From contig OZ245048.1 in assembly GCA_965224435.1 (NCBI GenBank), positions 1,178,001-1,242,000 of the forward strand: 64,000 bases of DNA. The letters run 5' to 3'. The notes beneath the pieces were generated by a model. It did not search any database and was not told where the DNA came from. It saw nothing but the letters and a program-made list of their open reading frames with translations. Positions 15,795-24,882 of the stretch are shown one piece after another (the stretch's first letter is position 1; each line of letters opens with the position of its first letter). A program made the translations under genes and the position numbers. This DNA comes from JAJRQY01 sp965224435. GTDB taxonomy: Bacteria > Actinomycetota > Acidimicrobiia > Acidimicrobiales > SZUA-35.

Positions 15795-17420
15795 ATGGAA
15801 CACCCCGATTCGCTGACCGCGGATGATGAGTTAGAAGATCTCGACGAGCCGGCCGGGTTCGACCTAGCCAAGATCGACAGGTCGCTCTTGGCTAGTCCTG
15901 TGGTCATTCGCTCATTTGTCGGTATCGCTATCGCCTTGCTAATCCTGGGCTGGCCCGGGCGAACCAGCGAGATCCTGGTCCGGCTAATTGGTGTCGCTGT
16001 GGCATGGGTCGCCTCATCATCGCTTTGGACCGAACTCCGTTGCCGCCCTCGACACACCTTGACAGTCTTGGTTGGCGTTGTTGGTCTGGCCATCGGCGGA
16101 GCCCTGTTCGTCTTCCCCAACCAGTCGGAAGTGGTTGTAGCGCGCTTACTCGGCTACACGATCATCATCGTCGCGTTCCGTGACCTTGGGCGTGCTCGAA
16201 ACGATTCGGGCGACGAGTCGCGCTCGTGGATCATCTCTCGAACGATCGCGTTTCTGGCAGCAGCAGCCCTGCTGATCGTGTATCCCAGCCAGGTGTTCGC
16301 CGCGGCCACCACCGTGTTGGCTTTGGGCTGGGTAGTTTTTTCGGTGACGGTCATCGCCATCAGCCTCGATGCTCGCACCACAGGAGTCGCCGACTACGCG
16401 GACTCGACCCGCCTCATCGGCGACTGGCTGGCGGAGCGCTCCAAGTCTGTCGATCACCGCCAAGCTCTTTACTCCAAGATTCTCTATGAAGGCCCGCAGA
16501 CGGCTCGTCGCGTCATCAGGTTCTTTACCCTCATGGGATTCGCTTCGGTTATCGCCTCGATGGGTGTGCTTACTGACTCTACTGCAGTCGTCATTGGTGC
16601 CATGTTGATCGCCCCGCTCATGACTCCGCTCATGGGCATGGCAGTCTCATTGGTGATGGGCTGGCCAACGAGACTCAAGCGAAGCGCCTTCGTGGCCGCA
16701 GGGGGAGTCGTGTTCGCCATTGCAGTCGGTGCTCTGATAGGGCTGATCGTGCCAGCGGTGATTGATACGACAACCAATTCTCAGATCTTGGGCCGCTCCT
16801 CACCCACCATGTTGGACCTGATCATCGCGCTCGCAGCGGGTGCTGCTGGCGCCTATGGATTGTCTCGGCCCGACGTATCGGACTCGTTGCCCGGTGTGGC
16901 AATCTCCATCTCCTTGGTGCCGCCGTTGAGCGTTGTTGGCATCGCCTACTCTCAGGGTGACTGGATGGCTGGTAACGGCGCCCTGTTGCTTTTCATGACC
17001 AACATGTTGGCAATCCTGATCATGGGTGGAGTGACCTTTGTTCTCACCGGTGTTGCCCCGCTTCGACAAGCCACTCAAAATCAGCATCGTGTTCGCACCT
17101 CGATTGGAGCGACCGCAACACTCGCAGTTCTGGTAATAGGGGCGCTACTGCTCAATGGGGCTCAGATCGCCGGGAACATCTTCGAGCAGTCTTCAACCGA
17201 GGAAGTCGTCACCGATTGGCTGGAGGATTATCCCATGCACTCATTGTTCCGAGTGGACCTTGATGGCGACACCGTCACCGCAACCATCGTCGGCCCCTCA
17301 GCTGGAGCGCCGACGGCCCAGAGCCTCGCAACTCAACTCCAGCACGATCTTGACGACGCGGTCACAGTTGACTTGCGACTGATCGTTGAAGAACGTGACA
17401 TTGCCTCTAGCGGCAACTAG
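15795..17420 (+). CDS. DUF389 membrane protein with N-terminal HdeD/DUF308-like helices
   Basis: A 541-residue polytopic protein. The N-terminal third has about six short helices with repeated GLAIGGALFVFP and AALLIVYPSQVF units, like HdeD/DUF308 domains. The rest is a DUF389 domain: RRVIRFFTLMGFASVIASMG, IGAMLIAPLMTPLMGMA, then GAAGAYGLSRPDVSDSLPGV and AISISLVPPLSVVG, the most conserved blocks of the family. A soluble C-terminal domain follows. DUF389 proteins are membrane proteins of unknown transport role. AAGGAG lies upstream of the ATG. Confidence 0.9.
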   Translation: MEHPDSLTADDELEDLDEPAGFDLAKIDRSLLASPVVIRSFVGIAIALLILGWPGRTSEILVRLIGVAVAWVASSSLWTELRCRPRHTLTVLVGVVGLAIGGALFVFPNQSEVVVARLLGYTIIIVAFRDLGRARNDSGDESRSWIISRTIAFLAAAALLIVYPSQVFAAATTVLALGWVVFSVTVIAISLDARTTGVADYADSTRLIGDWLAERSKSVDHRQALYSKILYEGPQTARRVIRFFTLMGFASVIASMGVLTDSTAVVIGAMLIAPLMTPLMGMAVSLVMGWPTRLKRSAFVAAGGVVFAIAVGALIGLIVPAVIDTTTNSQILGRSSPTMLDLIIALAAGAAGAYGLSRPDVSDSLPGVAISISLVPPLSVVGIAYSQGDWMAGNGALLLFMTNMLAILIMGGVTFVLTGVAPLRQATQNQHRVRTSIGATATLAVLVIGALLLNGAQIAGNIFEQSSTEEVVTDWLEDYPMHSLFRVDLDGDTVTATIVGPSAGAPTAQSLATQLQHDLDDAVTVDLRLIVEERDIASSGN

Positions 17421-17508
17421 TGCGCGTGAAACGTCCAGGGGAGAACCCGACCAGACGCGAATTCCTTCGTACCTGCAACCTCATCGCCCAAGTCTCGTCG
17501 GTGCCCGG

Positions 17509-17530
17509 TCGGTGTAGTGTCGGTGTAGTG
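17509..17530 (+). repeat. Two 11-base tandem repeats before the ABM-domain gene
   Basis: TCGGTGTAGTG occurs twice in tandem and then as a partial TCGGGG, ending seven bases before the GTG at 17538. It lies where a promoter or leader would be. Confidence 0.4.
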
Positions 17531-17537
17531 TCGGGGA

Positions 17538-18461
17538 GTGACGGCTAGAGCGCGGGTTCTGATGAGTGGAAGACCGGCGGCCGGGCGCGCTCCTGAACGG
17601 GCACAAGAGATGTGTGACCAGCTGGCCGAGTCCATTGACGGGCACCACGGCCTGCGGTCCCAAGACACGACCGAAACCGATCTTGGTGAATACGGCATCA
17701 TGGTCGAGGCTGACGATCCGAACGATTTGTCACTGTGGCTGCTGAGCGATGCAGCTGACGCGGCGATGCGACAACTCACCGTGATCCTCGGTGACCCGCC
17801 CGGCCTAACCCTCGACCATTGGCGACCAGTCTCCGCCCGGCCAGTCTCTGCGGTGGTGACCCATCGCCTTGACCCGAAGGCCTTGAGTCGGTTCATGGGT
17901 TGGCAAGCGTCGATAGCTGGAACGGAGTTGGTAGCCCCAGGCTTCGTCAGCGCTGAGCACCATCCCCCTCGCGCCGGACTACAAGAGGATTGGACCATTG
18001 TCCTGCGGTTCGAAACCAATGAACAGCTGCAGAGCTGGCTGGGTTCGCCGGAACGTCGAACCTTGTTGGCTGAGGTCGAGGGGAGCATGGAGGACGTCAA
18101 TATCCACCACCTCGGATCTTCCTGGGTTGGCTGGTTCGATCAGCGATCAGAGCAAGGCCCACCGAGTTGGAAGCAGGCCATGGCCGTGCTCGTCGCCTTG
18201 TACCCGACGGTCGTTGTACTGTCGGCTCACCTCTCACCTCGGCTGGGTAACGACGGTCTCGGGTGGGCCAACTGGTCGGCCATTCTCGGCAGTGTTCTGG
18301 TTTCGACCGTCCTGCTCAACTGGTTTCTCATCCCTCTCGCCAGCAAGCTCCTCACCAACTGGCTCGACCCCCGGGCAACAACACGAACGACCGTTGTCGG
18401 CTTAGCAGCCACCTCCGGGTTTGTCGCAGCGTGCGCACTTGCGACGGCTCTGCTTTGGTGA
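17538..18461 (+). CDS. Antibiotic biosynthesis monooxygenase-like (ABM) membrane protein
   Basis: A 307-residue protein. Two ferredoxin-like ABM-type segments are visible: about residues 1-95, and a clearer one at about 105-185 with SRFMGWQASIAGTELVAPGF, EDWTIVLRFETNEQLQSWLG and SPERRTLL. Three membrane helices follow (AMAVLVALYPTVVVLSAHL, ILGSVLVSTVLLNWFLIPL and GLAATSGFVAACALATALLW). Soluble ABM domains can be small monooxygenases, but this membrane-anchored form has no known reaction. GTG start directly after the tandem repeat. Confidence 0.75.
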   Translation: MTARARVLMSGRPAAGRAPERAQEMCDQLAESIDGHHGLRSQDTTETDLGEYGIMVEADDPNDLSLWLLSDAADAAMRQLTVILGDPPGLTLDHWRPVSARPVSAVVTHRLDPKALSRFMGWQASIAGTELVAPGFVSAEHHPPRAGLQEDWTIVLRFETNEQLQSWLGSPERRTLLAEVEGSMEDVNIHHLGSSWVGWFDQRSEQGPPSWKQAMAVLVALYPTVVVLSAHLSPRLGNDGLGWANWSAILGSVLVSTVLLNWFLIPLASKLLTNWLDPRATTRTTVVGLAATSGFVAACALATALLW

Positions 18462-18610
18462 GCTTGCGGAACACGCTGGCTTGGCGATAGCTTTCCCAAG
18501 TCTTCCTAGAACAGCCGCCGTCAATTGGTTCGCCTGGGTTGTAGTAGCCAGACTCAGGTAATTCAGTATTGGGCAGCCCGGCAACGGGTAAAGAACTAGG
18601 AGCGCGGGCG

Positions 18611-19033
18611 TTGGTATCTTTGGAGACGATTGAGGGCATCTGCCCGGATACCCGTGGCAAGCTTCTCGGTGTTTCAATCAAGACCCCCTCTGCCTTGTTG
18701 AAGCGATGCGGCGCCAAGCTCGGCCGCCGCTCGGTGGCTTCGGAGACCGGCATTAGCGAGCAACTCATTCTTGGCTGGGTGAAGCGTGTCGACCTGATGC
18801 GTGTCCGCGGTATCGGATCGGAGTACAGCGACTTGCTGGAAGCCTCTGGTGTTGAGACCATCATCGACCTACGCAGTCGGAAGCCAGCCAACCTGGCGGA
18901 GAAGATGGCCGAAGTGAATCGGCAAGCCATCAAGACAACGCGCCGCAGCATCGTTCGCCGGGCACCTTCAGAGTCTGAGGTCAAGCGGTGGGTAGCTCAT
19001 GCCTCCGAACTTGCGCCGATGGTCAGCAGCTGA
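18611..19033 (+). CDS. DUF4332 domain protein (helix-hairpin-helix)
   Basis: A 140-residue protein beginning LVSLETIEGI. The centre has VRGIGSEYSDLLEASGVETI followed by DLRSRKPANLAEKMAEVN, the conserved DUF4332 core, a pair of helix-hairpin-helix-like units that probably bind DNA or protein. The TTG at 18611 is preferred over 18569 because AGGAG lies eight bases upstream and the domain begins right there. Function is unknown. Confidence 0.8.
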   Translation: MVSLETIEGICPDTRGKLLGVSIKTPSALLKRCGAKLGRRSVASETGISEQLILGWVKRVDLMRVRGIGSEYSDLLEASGVETIIDLRSRKPANLAEKMAEVNRQAIKTTRRSIVRRAPSESEVKRWVAHASELAPMVSS

Positions 19034-19170
19034 CCGATCTGCTCAGAGGTGCATTTTGTAGAGGCCGCCCCCTGCACGTGATGTTGCGCCAGTCTTGCGG
19101 TCCATGACAGTCTCAAACCGAACCCGACCCGAACCCTCATGGAGGACGGATTGGGGCCGAAGTAGCACGA

Positions 19171-19362
19171 GTGACTACGGCAACGGCGACACCGGTACTA
19201 CAGCCCCGAGTTATACCACCACGCTATCGGCGGGCAGGGCTGCGAATGAGTTGCGACGCCTGCGAGGTGGCATGGACTGGTTCAGCCGAGTCGACCTGCT
19301 GGGTCTGCGACGAGCTTGGCCGGCCTGGTCCTCCGCCGTCCATCTACCCTGACTTCGACTAG
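19171..19362 (+). CDS. Small zinc-ribbon-like protein
   Basis: A 63-residue frame with two CxxC knuckles, SCDACEVAWTG and STCWVCDELGR, spaced as in a zinc ribbon, ending PGPPPSIYPDFD. The four cysteines and compact size support a real protein although there is no obvious ribosome-binding site before the GTG. It may be translated with the neighbours. Function unknown. The remainder of 19034-19414 shows nothing else. Confidence 0.5.
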   Translation: MTTATATPVLQPRVIPPRYRRAGLRMSCDACEVAWTGSAESTCWVCDELGRPGPPPSIYPDFD

Positions 19363-19414
19363 CGGCTGATCGAGCGGCCAGTTCCGCCCTCGCCGCTGGT
19401 GGTACTGTTCGCCA

Positions 19415-21196
19415 ATGGGAATCGTTGGTGGCCCAATGCGCAAGCGTGTCGGACTGGTGTTGGCATTGGTCATGCTCGCTTCGAGCACGGCCGCTTCGGG
19501 AACATCTGAACGACTGGCTGAGGTGTCTGGTCAGCTCGGTGTTGAAGCACTGGCGACCGAGTCGTATGTACCGCTGCCCGATGACCCGTTTCGAGGTGTG
19601 TATTTCGTTACTCAGCAATACCGAGACATGCTTGGGCGTGAGCCTGATGTTGAGGGGCTGGCGTTTTGGACTGAGCGATTGGAGCAGGGCCTAGGGCCAG
19701 CAACCCTCGTGGCGGCCTTTGTCGACTCGCCGGAGTTCGCTCAGTCTCGTCTTCCTGTTGCTCGTTTGTATCTGGCTGCGTTGGGCCGTATGCCGGAGGA
19801 GGATGGTTGGGCCTATTGGTCGGATGTGCGTAGCGGGGGAGTGCCGTTGGCTGATCTTGCGGTCAGTTTCATCAACACTCCCGAAGGTCGTTTGCGACTG
19901 GGAAGCGATGACCCCGATGAGTTGATTGACGCGCTCTATCGAAACGTTCTTGACCGAACTCCAGATGCTGACGGACTTGCGTATTGGAAGTCCCGACTTG
20001 ATTCAGGTGTGAGCCGGGCTGAGGTCGTTGTCAGCTTTGCTGAGTCGGAGGAGTTTCGGACTCAGGTGGATTCAACCATTCGGGCATCGCTCTTGTATTC
20101 GGGTCTGCTCGGTCGGGAAGCGGAACCCGAGGGTTTGGCCTATTGGGATGGGGAGCTTCGCAGCGGAGCATCGTTCGAGGGTGTTGTCGGCGGTTTCGTT
20201 GACTCACCGGAGTACGAGAATCGTCTGACTGGTTTGTGGTGCAACATCATCGACGAATCAGAGATGGACATCTTTGATGGCCCGGACCGCAGTGAGCTGG
20301 ATCGTGATGAGTGGCTTGATGACGGCTATCGACGAATGCAAGAGAACGCTCAGACCATCTCCGATTCGCTTGGCCTTGCGATTTATGACGAACTGCGTTT
20401 TGACGCTCTGGATTGGTGGCCGGATCGCCAGTACTTATTCGCCATCCATACGGACGCCGTGGAGTCCAGCTGTCTTACTTTCCTAGGCCGAGCCCCACAC
20501 CCCAACCAGGTCACCTTCCTCCGTGCCCCGTACCTGTTGAGTGAGCTAAATGAGGTCATCATCGACATTAGGGCAAGACTCGACGATGAACATCCGGCCG
20601 CTCTGCAGGGAATCGGCGTCGGCCTGCGGATAGGTCTGGAGCTTGCCGGACCAGCCTTGCCGGCCGCCGACGGGATCTTGGCCGATTATGGGGAATACAT
20701 CGAAAGCTTCTCGGTTGGTGCTTTCCCCTATCCAATGCCCGATCCTCTGCCAGAGTCCTTGTGCCTCTCGGCTCCCGATGCCGTCGATCCTTCGACCCTT
20801 GGCCTTGAGGTGAGCATCGACCTGGAGTCTGCAACCGTTGAGGCTGGCCTCAGAACGACGGGCACGTTCACTGTCAGTAATGTGGGGACTGACACGTACA
20901 GCATGAGATGGGGGTTTGAGGTAATGGGACTCGGGGCCGGGGTTACAAGCTCGTCAGTCTCTGATGGTGGACGAAATCGGTCAGAGAGTACTGGTCTGCT
21001 TGTTCCCGGTGGCTCGGTTGCTGGTCGATTCGACATCGCAACAACCGCTTGTGACCCGTCCGTTGGACATCGCTTGCCTGCCGGTGACTACCCGATCTGG
21101 GGAACCATCACGGTTCGAGAAGGCAGCGACTTTGACGATGCTGGGGCTCCTCACCAGATCTGGCTACCGGCTGAGACCATCACGGTGACCCACTAG
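19415..21196 (+). CDS. Secreted DUF4214 repeat protein
   Basis: A 593-residue protein with a signal peptide (MRKRVGLVLALVMLAS); the ATG at 19436 directly before MRKR is an equally good start. Residues about 60-275 hold four DUF4214 repeats, each with a pattern like YRDMLGREPDVEGLAFWTER then FVDSPEF. The middle is mixed helical, and the C-terminal 130 residues form an Ig-like beta domain (TFTVSNVGTDTYSMRWGFEV). It shares its DUF4214 architecture with the tail of the island protein at 10572, 5.7 kb away, so the two may bind the same partner or surface. Function unknown. Confidence 0.8.
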   Translation: MGIVGGPMRKRVGLVLALVMLASSTAASGTSERLAEVSGQLGVEALATESYVPLPDDPFRGVYFVTQQYRDMLGREPDVEGLAFWTERLEQGLGPATLVAAFVDSPEFAQSRLPVARLYLAALGRMPEEDGWAYWSDVRSGGVPLADLAVSFINTPEGRLRLGSDDPDELIDALYRNVLDRTPDADGLAYWKSRLDSGVSRAEVVVSFAESEEFRTQVDSTIRASLLYSGLLGREAEPEGLAYWDGELRSGASFEGVVGGFVDSPEYENRLTGLWCNIIDESEMDIFDGPDRSELDRDEWLDDGYRRMQENAQTISDSLGLAIYDELRFDALDWWPDRQYLFAIHTDAVESSCLTFLGRAPHPNQVTFLRAPYLLSELNEVIIDIRARLDDEHPAALQGIGVGLRIGLELAGPALPAADGILADYGEYIESFSVGAFPYPMPDPLPESLCLSAPDAVDPSTLGLEVSIDLESATVEAGLRTTGTFTVSNVGTDTYSMRWGFEVMGLGAGVTSSSVSDGGRNRSESTGLLVPGGSVAGRFDIATTACDPSVGHRLPAGDYPIWGTITVREGSDFDDAGAPHQIWLPAETITVTH

Positions 21197-21240
21197 CAGC
21201 AGGCCCTTTGGCCTTGTCGGGCGGACTAAGCATCCTCTTG

Positions 21241-22143
21241 TCAGCGAGTCACAGCGGCTCGGCGTGATAGCCAAACAAAGCCCGCTACGGCTACTGCTGC
21301 CAGGACTGCACCGGCGGTGACACGTTCGCCCAGCAACAACCAAGCCCAACCGAGAGTGAGCACTGGCTGTAAGAGCTGGATCTGGCTGACCCGGGCCACG
21401 CCGCCCATGCTCAGGGCGGCATACCAGGCGAAGAAGCCGAGGAACATGCTGATGACCGACACGTAGGCCATTCCGGCAACAGCAGACGTTGTTGGCTCAA
21501 TGACACCGTGCTTCCAGACCGCGATGATCGAGGCTGGAATGGTGACGGGTAGCGACAGAACTAGGGCGAAACAGATGGTCTGCCAGCTGCCGATCGACTT
21601 GGAAACTTCGGCCCCTTCGGCATAGCCAATGGCGGCGGCGATAATGGCAAGGCCGAGCAACAGATCAGCGGGCTCGGGCTTGCCTCGGCTTCCGCTCAGG
21701 AAGGCGAAGGCCACCACTGTCAACAAGCCACCCCCAGCTGCCAGCCAGAATCCTCGGCTTGGGCGCTCGCCGTGGCGAATGGTGGCGACCAAGGCTGTCG
21801 TAGCTGGCAGGAGGCCAACAACAATGGCGCCACGAGTTGCTGGAACGTGTTCCAAGGCCAGAGCGGTCAGGATGGGGAATCCGAAGACAACACCGAAGGC
21901 GATCAGGGCCAGCGGCCGCAAGAATCGACGATCGGGGAGCTCCACCTTCTTTACCGAAAGCAAGACAATGGCCAACACAGCGGCGATGACGGCCCGGCCA
22001 ATACCAATAGTCCAGCCACCAAAGACTGGCACGGCTGCCTTCGTAGCAGGCAGGGTGAGGCTGAAGGCTAGGACCGCTCCGAAGCCAAGAACGAGACCAA
22101 GCGTTTCTCTATCGATGCCAGTAGCGCTACTGTCTTCCGTCAT
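21241..22143 (-). CDS. EamA/DMT family transporter
   Basis: A 300-residue protein with ten predicted membrane helices in two EamA halves, for example LGFGAVLAFSLTLPATKAAV and YVSVISMFLGFFAWYAALSM, ending VLTLGWAWLLLGERVTAGAV, a family hallmark. It is likely an exporter of a metabolite or amino acid. Its ATG overlaps the ATG of the divergent MocR gene, so that regulator probably controls it. The substrate is unknown. Confidence 0.9.
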   Translation of the reverse strand: MTEDSSATGIDRETLGLVLGFGAVLAFSLTLPATKAAVPVFGGWTIGIGRAVIAAVLAIVLLSVKKVELPDRRFLRPLALIAFGVVFGFPILTALALEHVPATRGAIVVGLLPATTALVATIRHGERPSRGFWLAAGGGLLTVVAFAFLSGSRGKPEPADLLLGLAIIAAAIGYAEGAEVSKSIGSWQTICFALVLSLPVTIPASIIAVWKHGVIEPTTSAVAGMAYVSVISMFLGFFAWYAALSMGGVARVSQIQLLQPVLTLGWAWLLLGERVTAGAVLAAVAVAGFVWLSRRAAVTR

Positions 22144-23572
22144 GGTTCATGATAGCGCTTCAAGTCGGGTTCGAATCCATCTGGAGTCCCTGATCCAAAG
22201 TGGCCGTGTTGGTGACCGGCTCCCCTCAGTTCGCCATCTGATGTCCGACCTCGGAGTCGGGCCAGCCACCGTCCGACAAGCGGTGAGCGAACTGGTTCGC
22301 CTGGACAAGATCGAGACGATCCCCGGTAGTGGAACCTTCATTGCCTCCAAAGCGAAGCCCCGGGTTGCGACCCCGGCGGACACGGCATGGCAAACCCTGG
22401 CCCTTGGATCAGATACTTCTGAGCGCAGTGTGTTGGAGCCTCTGGTCGGACTTGTCCCGGCGGGAGTTATCGATCTGGCCAGTGGCTACCCCGACTCGAC
22501 ACTGCAACCGACCGCTCTCATTGCAGCCTCGGTTCGTGAGGCGACCCGTCGTCCGGGGACGTTTGGGCGGTCGGCCAGCGAGGGGCTCGGGCCGCTTCGA
22601 GAATGGTTTGAGGAGCAGATTGATCCCGAACGCCGCCACCGCGTCTTGATCATGCCTGGTGGCCAGGCAGCTCTGTCCCTCATTTTCCGGGCCCTTTGTC
22701 TGCCTGGTGATGTGATCCTCATGGAGTCGCCTACCTATGCCGGTGCCCTTGTGGCGGCCATGGCCGCAGGCTTGACCCCCGTCCCCGTGACCGTGGATGG
22801 AAACGGCATGGACATGGATCAACTGGAAGAGATACTGGCCCAGAGCGGGGCACGCGTGCTCTACGTGCAACCGCGATTCCAGAATCCGACCGGGGCCACC
22901 TTGTCGGTCGAGCGCCGCCAGCGTTTGATGGAGCTGGCTGACAAACATCACCTCATCATCATCGAGGATGACTGGCTGGCCGACTTGGCTGAGCCGGGGC
23001 AGGCAGCCGGACTGCTGGCCAGCATCGACCCTGATGGACACGTCGTGCATCTTCGTTCGCTGACCAAGTCCATCGCCCCTGGTATTCGGGTGGCCGCAAT
23101 TGGGGCAGTCGGCGCCATTGCCAACCGGCTTCATCAGGTTCGAGCTTCGGAAGATTTCTTTGTCTCACCGCTCTTGCAAGAAACAGCCCTTGGAGTTGTT
23201 ACCTCGACTCGTTGGCCCGGCCACCTTCGCAAGCTTCGCTCGTCTCTCCTGGATCGCCGCCGATTCTTGCAAGATCAAGTTCAGAAGGTTCCCGGGTTGT
23301 CCTTAGTCCACTCCGATGGTGACGGGACGTCCAGTCCGCTCCATCTTTGGATTGATGTTGGTGGTCACGGTGGCGGAACCGCGGTGTCGGATCAGGCCGT
23401 TCGAGAAGCAGGATTGCGTCATGGTGTTTCGATTGTTGCTGGGGGTGCCTGGTATCCGGGCACGTCGGAGGGCCCAAGAATTCGTCTGAGCAACGCGGCC
23501 GTAGGCCATGACGGGCTCGAGCTCGGAGTAGCACGACTGGCGACAGCACTCGATGAGCTCGCCGATCAATAG
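22142..23572 (+). CDS. MocR-like GntR/aminotransferase transcriptional regulator
   Basis: A 476-residue fusion of an N-terminal GntR helix-turn-helix (about residues 5-70: GRVGDRLPSVRHLMSDLGVG, ATVRQAVSELV, IPGSGTFI) and a class I aminotransferase fold. The latter has NPTGATLS, EDDWLADL and LTKSIAPGIRVA, where the Lys would bind PLP. MocR proteins sense PLP or an amino-compound adduct and usually control a divergent gene, here the DMT exporter. The start is ATG 22142, with the HTH immediately after; the longer upstream frame is only the antisense of the exporter. The domain call is firm; the effector is unknown. Confidence 0.92.
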   Translation: MVHDSASSRVRIHLESLIQSGRVGDRLPSVRHLMSDLGVGPATVRQAVSELVRLDKIETIPGSGTFIASKAKPRVATPADTAWQTLALGSDTSERSVLEPLVGLVPAGVIDLASGYPDSTLQPTALIAASVREATRRPGTFGRSASEGLGPLREWFEEQIDPERRHRVLIMPGGQAALSLIFRALCLPGDVILMESPTYAGALVAAMAAGLTPVPVTVDGNGMDMDQLEEILAQSGARVLYVQPRFQNPTGATLSVERRQRLMELADKHHLIIIEDDWLADLAEPGQAAGLLASIDPDGHVVHLRSLTKSIAPGIRVAAIGAVGAIANRLHQVRASEDFFVSPLLQETALGVVTSTRWPGHLRKLRSSLLDRRRFLQDQVQKVPGLSLVHSDGDGTSSPLHLWIDVGGHGGGTAVSDQAVREAGLRHGVSIVAGGAWYPGTSEGPRIRLSNAAVGHDGLELGVARLATALDELADQ

Positions 23573-23610
23573 TGGCCTGACTTAACGGTTGCGAGGGTAG
23601 CTAGCTCGAC

Positions 23611-24420
23611 CTAATCCTCGCTCTGTGAAATCCACGGGGCGGGGGAGCGAGTGCGGAAGGCGGCAATACCGGCCTTGGCTTCGTCGGACTCGAACAACTC
23701 CCGAGATCGAATAGCCGTCCAAGCGAAGGCTTCCTCTTGGTTGGACTCGGGAACCCGGTTGATGATGTCCTTTGCTGCGGCAAGCGCCAACGGACCACCC
23801 AGCATGAGCATGTCCAGAAAGTGCTTGACCCGATTATCGATTTCATCGGGTGCACAGCTCTCGTTGATCAAGCCAACCGCGGCCGCCCGCTCCGGTGAGA
23901 TCCGCTCACCGGTCAAGAACAATTCGCTGGCGTCGGCTCGCCTGAGCTTGGGTAGACAAACGACGGAGATCATGGCCGGTGCGACACCGAGGCGAACTTC
24001 GGTAAACCCCATCTTGGCGTCAGATCGCATGATCGAAATGTCACAAGCCGCAGCCAAACCAAGACCACCGCCCATGGCGTGGCCATCGATTCGGCCGATG
24101 ACCGGTTTGGGTCCGTGCATGATCAAACGGAATACATCAATGAAGGTCCGAGTCTTCTGCCCAACTTGGCCAGCCACGCCAGGCTTGTCTGCGCTCAGGT
24201 CAGCACCGGCACAGAAGGTGTTTCCGGTATTGGTCAGCACAATGCAGCGGACGGCTTCATCGGCATTGGCCTGCTCCAGAAGTGAACCCAGTAGATCCAC
24301 CAGCGCATCGGACAAGGCGTTTCTGGCTTCTGGACGGTTCAAGGTGATAGTGGCCACACCGTCAGCTACCAGATAGAGAACTGGATCACTGGGAGTTGAT
24401 GAGCTGGAAGAAGCGGTCAT
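23611..24420 (-). CDS. Enoyl-CoA hydratase/isomerase family protein
   Basis: A 269-residue crotonase-fold protein. LNRPEARNALSDALV, FCAGADLS (oxyanion-hole Ala-Gly) and DGHAMGGGLGLAAACD (second oxyanion hole) are present. One acidic catalytic position is suggested by KMGFTEVRLGVAPAMISVV. Likely role: hydration of an enoyl-CoA in acyl-CoA breakdown, perhaps with the acyl-CoA dehydrogenase gene 1.4 kb away. The exact substrate cannot be told. Divergent from the HIT gene with 27 bases between. Confidence 0.88.
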   Translation of the reverse strand: MTASSSSSTPSDPVLYLVADGVATITLNRPEARNALSDALVDLLGSLLEQANADEAVRCIVLTNTGNTFCAGADLSADKPGVAGQVGQKTRTFIDVFRLIMHGPKPVIGRIDGHAMGGGLGLAAACDISIMRSDAKMGFTEVRLGVAPAMISVVCLPKLRRADASELFLTGERISPERAAAVGLINESCAPDEIDNRVKHFLDMLMLGGPLALAAAKDIINRVPESNQEEAFAWTAIRSRELFESDEAKAGIAAFRTRSPAPWISQSED

Positions 24421-24447
24421 GTCCTACATCATCTACCGTCTGGACTC

Positions 24448-24876
24448 ATGACGTCTATTTTCACTCGCATCATTCGTGGCGAAATCCCCGGCCGGTTCAT
24501 CTGGGATGATGAGACCTGCATCGTCATGCTGGACATCCGACCCCTGCATCCCGGCCATGTGCTGGTCATTCCCAAAGAAGAAGTTGACCAATGGACCGAC
24601 CTGGATCCGGACACCGTGGTCCACCTCATGGCCGTCGCCCACCAGATTGCCCAGGCTCAAAAGGCCAGTGTGCCTTGCCAGCGAATTGGCCTCATGATCG
24701 CAGGCTTTGAGGTACCCCACACCCATGTGCATGTGGTACCGATGTCTACCATGGCCAACCTTGACTTCTCCACCGCTGACACCTCAGCGAAGGCCGATGA
24801 GCTGGATGCTATGGCCGACACCCTTCGGGCGGCCCTGCGAGAAGCCGGACACGATGGTGTCGTTCCTACGGATTGA
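24448..24876 (+). CDS. HIT family protein
   Basis: A 142-residue histidine-triad protein. SIFTRIIRGEIPGRFIWDDE opens it, LDIRPLHPGHVLVIPK follows, and the catalytic triad is in PHTHVHVVP (HxHxH) near residue 92. HIT enzymes hydrolyse or transfer nucleoside phosphates such as AMP-lysine or Ap4A. It is compact and full length. The start is the ATG at 24448; the gene is convergent with the alpha/beta hydrolase. Confidence 0.92.
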   Translation: MTSIFTRIIRGEIPGRFIWDDETCIVMLDIRPLHPGHVLVIPKEEVDQWTDLDPDTVVHLMAVAHQIAQAQKASVPCQRIGLMIAGFEVPHTHVHVVPMSTMANLDFSTADTSAKADELDAMADTLRAALREAGHDGVVPTD

Positions 24877-24882
24877 TCCCGG

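Noticed and set aside
21629..22141. Long N-terminal extension of the MocR gene
   Set aside because: It is the antisense of the DMT exporter; the GntR domain begins at 22142.
22409..23134. 241-residue minus-strand ORF opposite the MocR gene
   Set aside because: Low-complexity shadow composition and no family pattern, while the plus strand is a clear MocR protein.
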